From assembly GCA_002439705.1 (NCBI GenBank), contig DJPE01000008.1, forward strand, positions 1 through 6,848: DNA of 6,848 nucleotides, in the 5' to 3' direction. Both the position numbers and the translations under genes were made by a program. This DNA comes from Christensenella sp. UBA6420. GTDB taxonomy: Bacteria > Bacillota > Clostridia > Christensenellales > DTU072. How positions within the stretch are numbered: position 1 is the first letter of the stretch; each line of letters starts with the position of its first letter. This document shows, in pieces, positions 4,240-6,848 of the stretch. The notes below the pieces were generated by a model. It was not told where the DNA came from. It was given only the letters and a program-made list of their open reading frames with translations, and did not search any database.

Positions 4240-6848
4240 ATGTCTCAGAAAATCCACAAGATTAAGTGCGGCAAAACCGAGAGATGGTCTTTCAGTAAGA
4301 TAAAACACATTCTCGACATGCCTTATCTAATTGAAGTCCAGAGAGATTCCTACGACACCTTCATAAGAGAAGGTATCAGCGAAGTTTTCCAGGACTTTTC
4401 CCCGATTACCGACTACAGCGGAAAACTTGAGTTGGAATTCTTGGATCATACCCTTGACGGTACCTGCAAGTACACCATCAAGGAATGTAAAGAGAGAGAC
4501 GTTACCTACACTTCTCCGTTGAAGGTTAAGGTAAGACTCACGGTTAAAGACACCGGTAAAATGTTGGAACAGACCGTATTTATGGGCGATATTCCCAAAA
4601 TGACGGAAAAAGGTACCTTCATCATTAACGGCGCCGAAAGAGTAGTGGTAAGCCAGCTCGTCAGAAGCCCGGGCGTTTACACTAAGGGAGAACTCGATAA
4701 AAACGGCGTTATGCGCTACGGCACGACCGTTATTCCTAACCGCGGCGCGTGGTTGGAATTCGAACAGGACCCCACCGGAGTGTTAAGCGTAAGAGTCGAC
4801 CGTAACCGTAAAATAACTTCCACCGTTTTGTTGAGAGCGTTGGGATACGGAACGAACAAAGAATTGTTCGAACTCTTCGACAACGACCCCATGATAATGG
4901 CTACCGCCGAAAAGGACGGAGATATCGAAGACGTAGAAAAAGCGAAGATAGAACTTTATCGTCGTCTGAAACCGGGCGAAGTACCCACGACCAACGGCGT
5001 CGACGTTCTTATCCACAACATATTCTTCGACTCCCGTCGTTACGACGTAAGTCACGTAGGCAGATATAAGTTCAACAAAAAACTTTCTCTCGCGGAAAGA
5101 ATAAACAAGTTGACGCTGTCCCGCGACGCGGTTTCGCCCGACGGAGAAATCCTTGCCGAAAAAGGCGAAGTGATGACCGAAGAAAAGGCGAAAGAAATTC
5201 AGGACTCCGGTATCAACGTGGTCTACGTCGCTACTCCCGACGGAAAGGAATACAAGGTAATCGGTAACAACACCGTCGACCTTACTTCGTATATCGGCGA
5301 AAATCCCCGCAACATCGGCATTAAGGAAAAGGTTTATTATCCCGCGTTATTGCCTTTACTCGAAGAGTTCGGCGACGACAAGGAAGCCTTGAAGAGAGCC
5401 TGCGCGGCGCACAAAGACGACCTTGTGGTAAAACACATAACCACCGACGATATCGTGGCTACCATAAGCTACAATCTCGGAATGAAGTACGGATTCTACT
5501 TCTGCGACAATATCGACCATTTGAGCAATCGTAGAGTAAGAAGCGTGGGAGAACTTCTCCAAAACCAGTTCCGTATCGGTATATCCAGACTCGAAAGAGT
5601 AATCAAGGAAAGAATGAGCATAGCTCAGGACCCCAACGAAGTTACTCCGCAGTCCCTTATAAACATAAGACCCGTGTCTTCCGCTATAAGAGAATTTTTC
5701 GGAAGCAGCCAGTTGTCCCAGTTTATGGATCAACCGAACCCCATTGCGGAACTTACTCACAAGCGTAAACTTTCCGCACTCGGACCGGGCGGACTTAACA
5801 GAGAAAGAGCCGGCTTCGAAGTTCGTGACGTTCACCACTCCCATTACGGAAGAATGTGTCCTATCGAAACTCCTGAAGGTCAGAACATCGGTCTTATCAC
5901 TTCCTTGTCTTCCTACGCGAAAATCAACGAATACGGATTTATCGAAGCTCCTTACCGTAAAGTTGATAAAGCTACCGGCGTAGTAACCGACCACGTCGAT
6001 TATCTTGCGGCGGACGAAGAAGATAAGTACATCGTAGCTCAGGCTAACGAACCCCTTACCGAAGACAGCCGCTTCGTTCACGCCCGCGTTACGTGCCGTT
6101 GCCGCGAAGATATAAAGGAATATCCCGCAAGCGAAGTAGATTACATGGACGTCGACCCGAAACAGCTCGTATCGGTAGCGACCAGCCTTATTCCCTTCCT
6201 TGAAAACGACGACGCAAACCGCGCTCTTATGGGTAGTAACATGCAGCGTCAGGCTGTTCCTTTGCTCCGTCCCGAAGCCCCCGTGGTAGGAACGGGTATG
6301 GAATATAAGGTAGCGTACGACTCCGGCGTATGTATCATCGCTAAAAAAGCGGGTACCGTTCAGTCGGTCACCGCGGACGAAATCGTCGTACTCGAAGAAG
6401 ACGGTGAAGAAGAAGTATACGAACTTCAGAAATTCAGAAGAAGCAACCAGGGCACTTGTATCAACCAACGCCCGATAGTAAATAAAGGCGACAAAGTAAA
6501 CGCCGGCGACGTGCTTGCCGACGGACCCGCCACTCAGAACGGAGAACTCGCTCTCGGACGTAACATTCTCATAGGCTTTATGACCTGGGAAGGTTACAAC
6601 TACGAAGACGCTATCCTTATAAGCGAAGAGTTGGTTAAACACGACGTATTCACCACTATCCATATAGAAGAATACGAACTCGAAGCGAGAGATACCAAGT
6701 TGGGCGAAGAACAGATCACGAGAGATATTCCTAACGTAAGCGAAGACCTGCTCAAAAATCTCGACGCCGACGGTATCGTAATGATAGGCGCGGAAGTAAG
6801 AAGCGGAGATTATCTCGTAGGTAAAGTTACTCCCAAGGGCGAAACCGA
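4240..6848 (+). CDS. rpoB: RNA polymerase beta subunit, N-terminal 869 residues (3' truncated)
   Basis: RpoB is the catalytic beta subunit of RNA polymerase. The frame is open from the ATG at 4240, preceded by AAGGAG (4227-4232) at 7 bases, to the window end; an ATG at 4235 is out of frame. Beta lobe sequence includes GTFIINGAERVVVSQLVRSPGVY. The rifampicin region GSSQLSQFMDQPNPIAELTH begins at residue 488, followed by LGPGGLNRERAGFEVRDVH and IETPEGQN. EGYNYEDAILISEEL and TTIHIEEYELEARDTKLG lie near the cut, ending at GKVTPKGET. Residue 510 is Lys where E. coli has Arg529, residue 520 is Asn where E. coli has Thr539, and residue 548 is Gln where E. coli has Pro567. rpoC would be expected downstream. 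Upstream is a divergent operon rather than rplL, and rpoB has its own strong promoter. Confidence 0.98.
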   Translation, partial: MSQKIHKIKCGKTERWSFSKIKHILDMPYLIEVQRDSYDTFIREGISEVFQDFSPITDYSGKLELEFLDHTLDGTCKYTIKECKERDVTYTSPLKVKVRLTVKDTGKMLEQTVFMGDIPKMTEKGTFIINGAERVVVSQLVRSPGVYTKGELDKNGVMRYGTTVIPNRGAWLEFEQDPTGVLSVRVDRNRKITSTVLLRALGYGTNKELFELFDNDPMIMATAEKDGDIEDVEKAKIELYRRLKPGEVPTTNGVDVLIHNIFFDSRRYDVSHVGRYKFNKKLSLAERINKLTLSRDAVSPDGEILAEKGEVMTEEKAKEIQDSGINVVYVATPDGKEYKVIGNNTVDLTSYIGENPRNIGIKEKVYYPALLPLLEEFGDDKEALKRACAAHKDDLVVKHITTDDIVATISYNLGMKYGFYFCDNIDHLSNRRVRSVGELLQNQFRIGISRLERVIKERMSIAQDPNEVTPQSLINIRPVSSAIREFFGSSQLSQFMDQPNPIAELTHKRKLSALGPGGLNRERAGFEVRDVHHSHYGRMCPIETPEGQNIGLITSLSSYAKINEYGFIEAPYRKVDKATGVVTDHVDYLAADEEDKYIVAQANEPLTEDSRFVHARVTCRCREDIKEYPASEVDYMDVDPKQLVSVATSLIPFLENDDANRALMGSNMQRQAVPLLRPEAPVVGTGMEYKVAYDSGVCIIAKKAGTVQSVTADEIVVLEEDGEEEVYELQKFRRSNQGTCINQRPIVNKGDKVNAGDVLADGPATQNGELALGRNILIGFMTWEGYNYEDAILISEELVKHDVFTTIHIEEYELEARDTKLGEEQITRDIPNVSEDLLKNLDADGIVMIGAEVRSGDYLVGKVTPKGET

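Noticed and set aside
5356..6663. A 435-codon open frame on the minus strand inside rpoB
   Set aside because: It is exactly antisense to strongly conserved RpoB sequence, has no recognisable domains and no convincing start signals. It arises from the codon usage of rpoB.

Overview
The window looks like a chromosomal segment from an uncultured gut-type Clostridia/Firmicutes bacterium. The clues are a BspA-type 23-residue leucine-rich-repeat protein, a two-domain DUF1540 cysteine protein, a YabO-like RqcP, a fused IspDF, a Firmicutes-like RpoB, strong AAGGAG ribosome binding sites and consensus housekeeping promoters. The taxonomic call is an inference from protein character, not from a search.

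Layout from left to right. The 3' end of a BspA-like repeat protein (+, 1-531) converges on a small DUF1540 gene (-, 629-931), with one bidirectional terminator between them. A divergent promoter region (932-1072) then leads to rplI (+, 1073-1513), encoding ribosomal protein bL9, behind a perfect TTGACA-N17-TATAAT promoter. The rplI gene converges on a leftward operon of three tightly packed genes: a GtrA-like membrane protein (3240-3926), rqcP (2995-3240) and ispDF (1902-2993). This operon has its own promoter at 3962-3990. A 313-base divergent region follows, with two A/T-rich-flanked promoters, and then a structured leader and rpoB (+, from 4240, running off the right end). No rplJL lies directly upstream of rpoB, unlike the usual order.

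The most unusual part is the 388-base gap between the convergent rplI and ispDF stop codons. Each gene's 3' untranslated region carries four exact copies of the 9-mer AGTGAAGTT in the sense direction of its own transcript. The copies are separated by short hairpins whose sequences differ but whose self-complementarity is kept. Each array ends in a shared tail (AGTTA-GGA) and then an intrinsic terminator. Between the two terminators lies a C3GC3GC3AC3 tract, which is a compact G-quadruplex motif on the minus strand. The pair could be an mRNA 3'-end element placed at both convergent genes, or the two arms of a palindromic mobile element.

Functionally the window is mostly core information processing: bL9, the RNA polymerase beta subunit and the ribosome quality-control factor RqcP. 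It also holds two steps of the MEP isoprenoid pathway, next to a membrane protein of a family often tied to polyprenyl-linked sugars. The left edge is accessory (a surface-type repeat protein).
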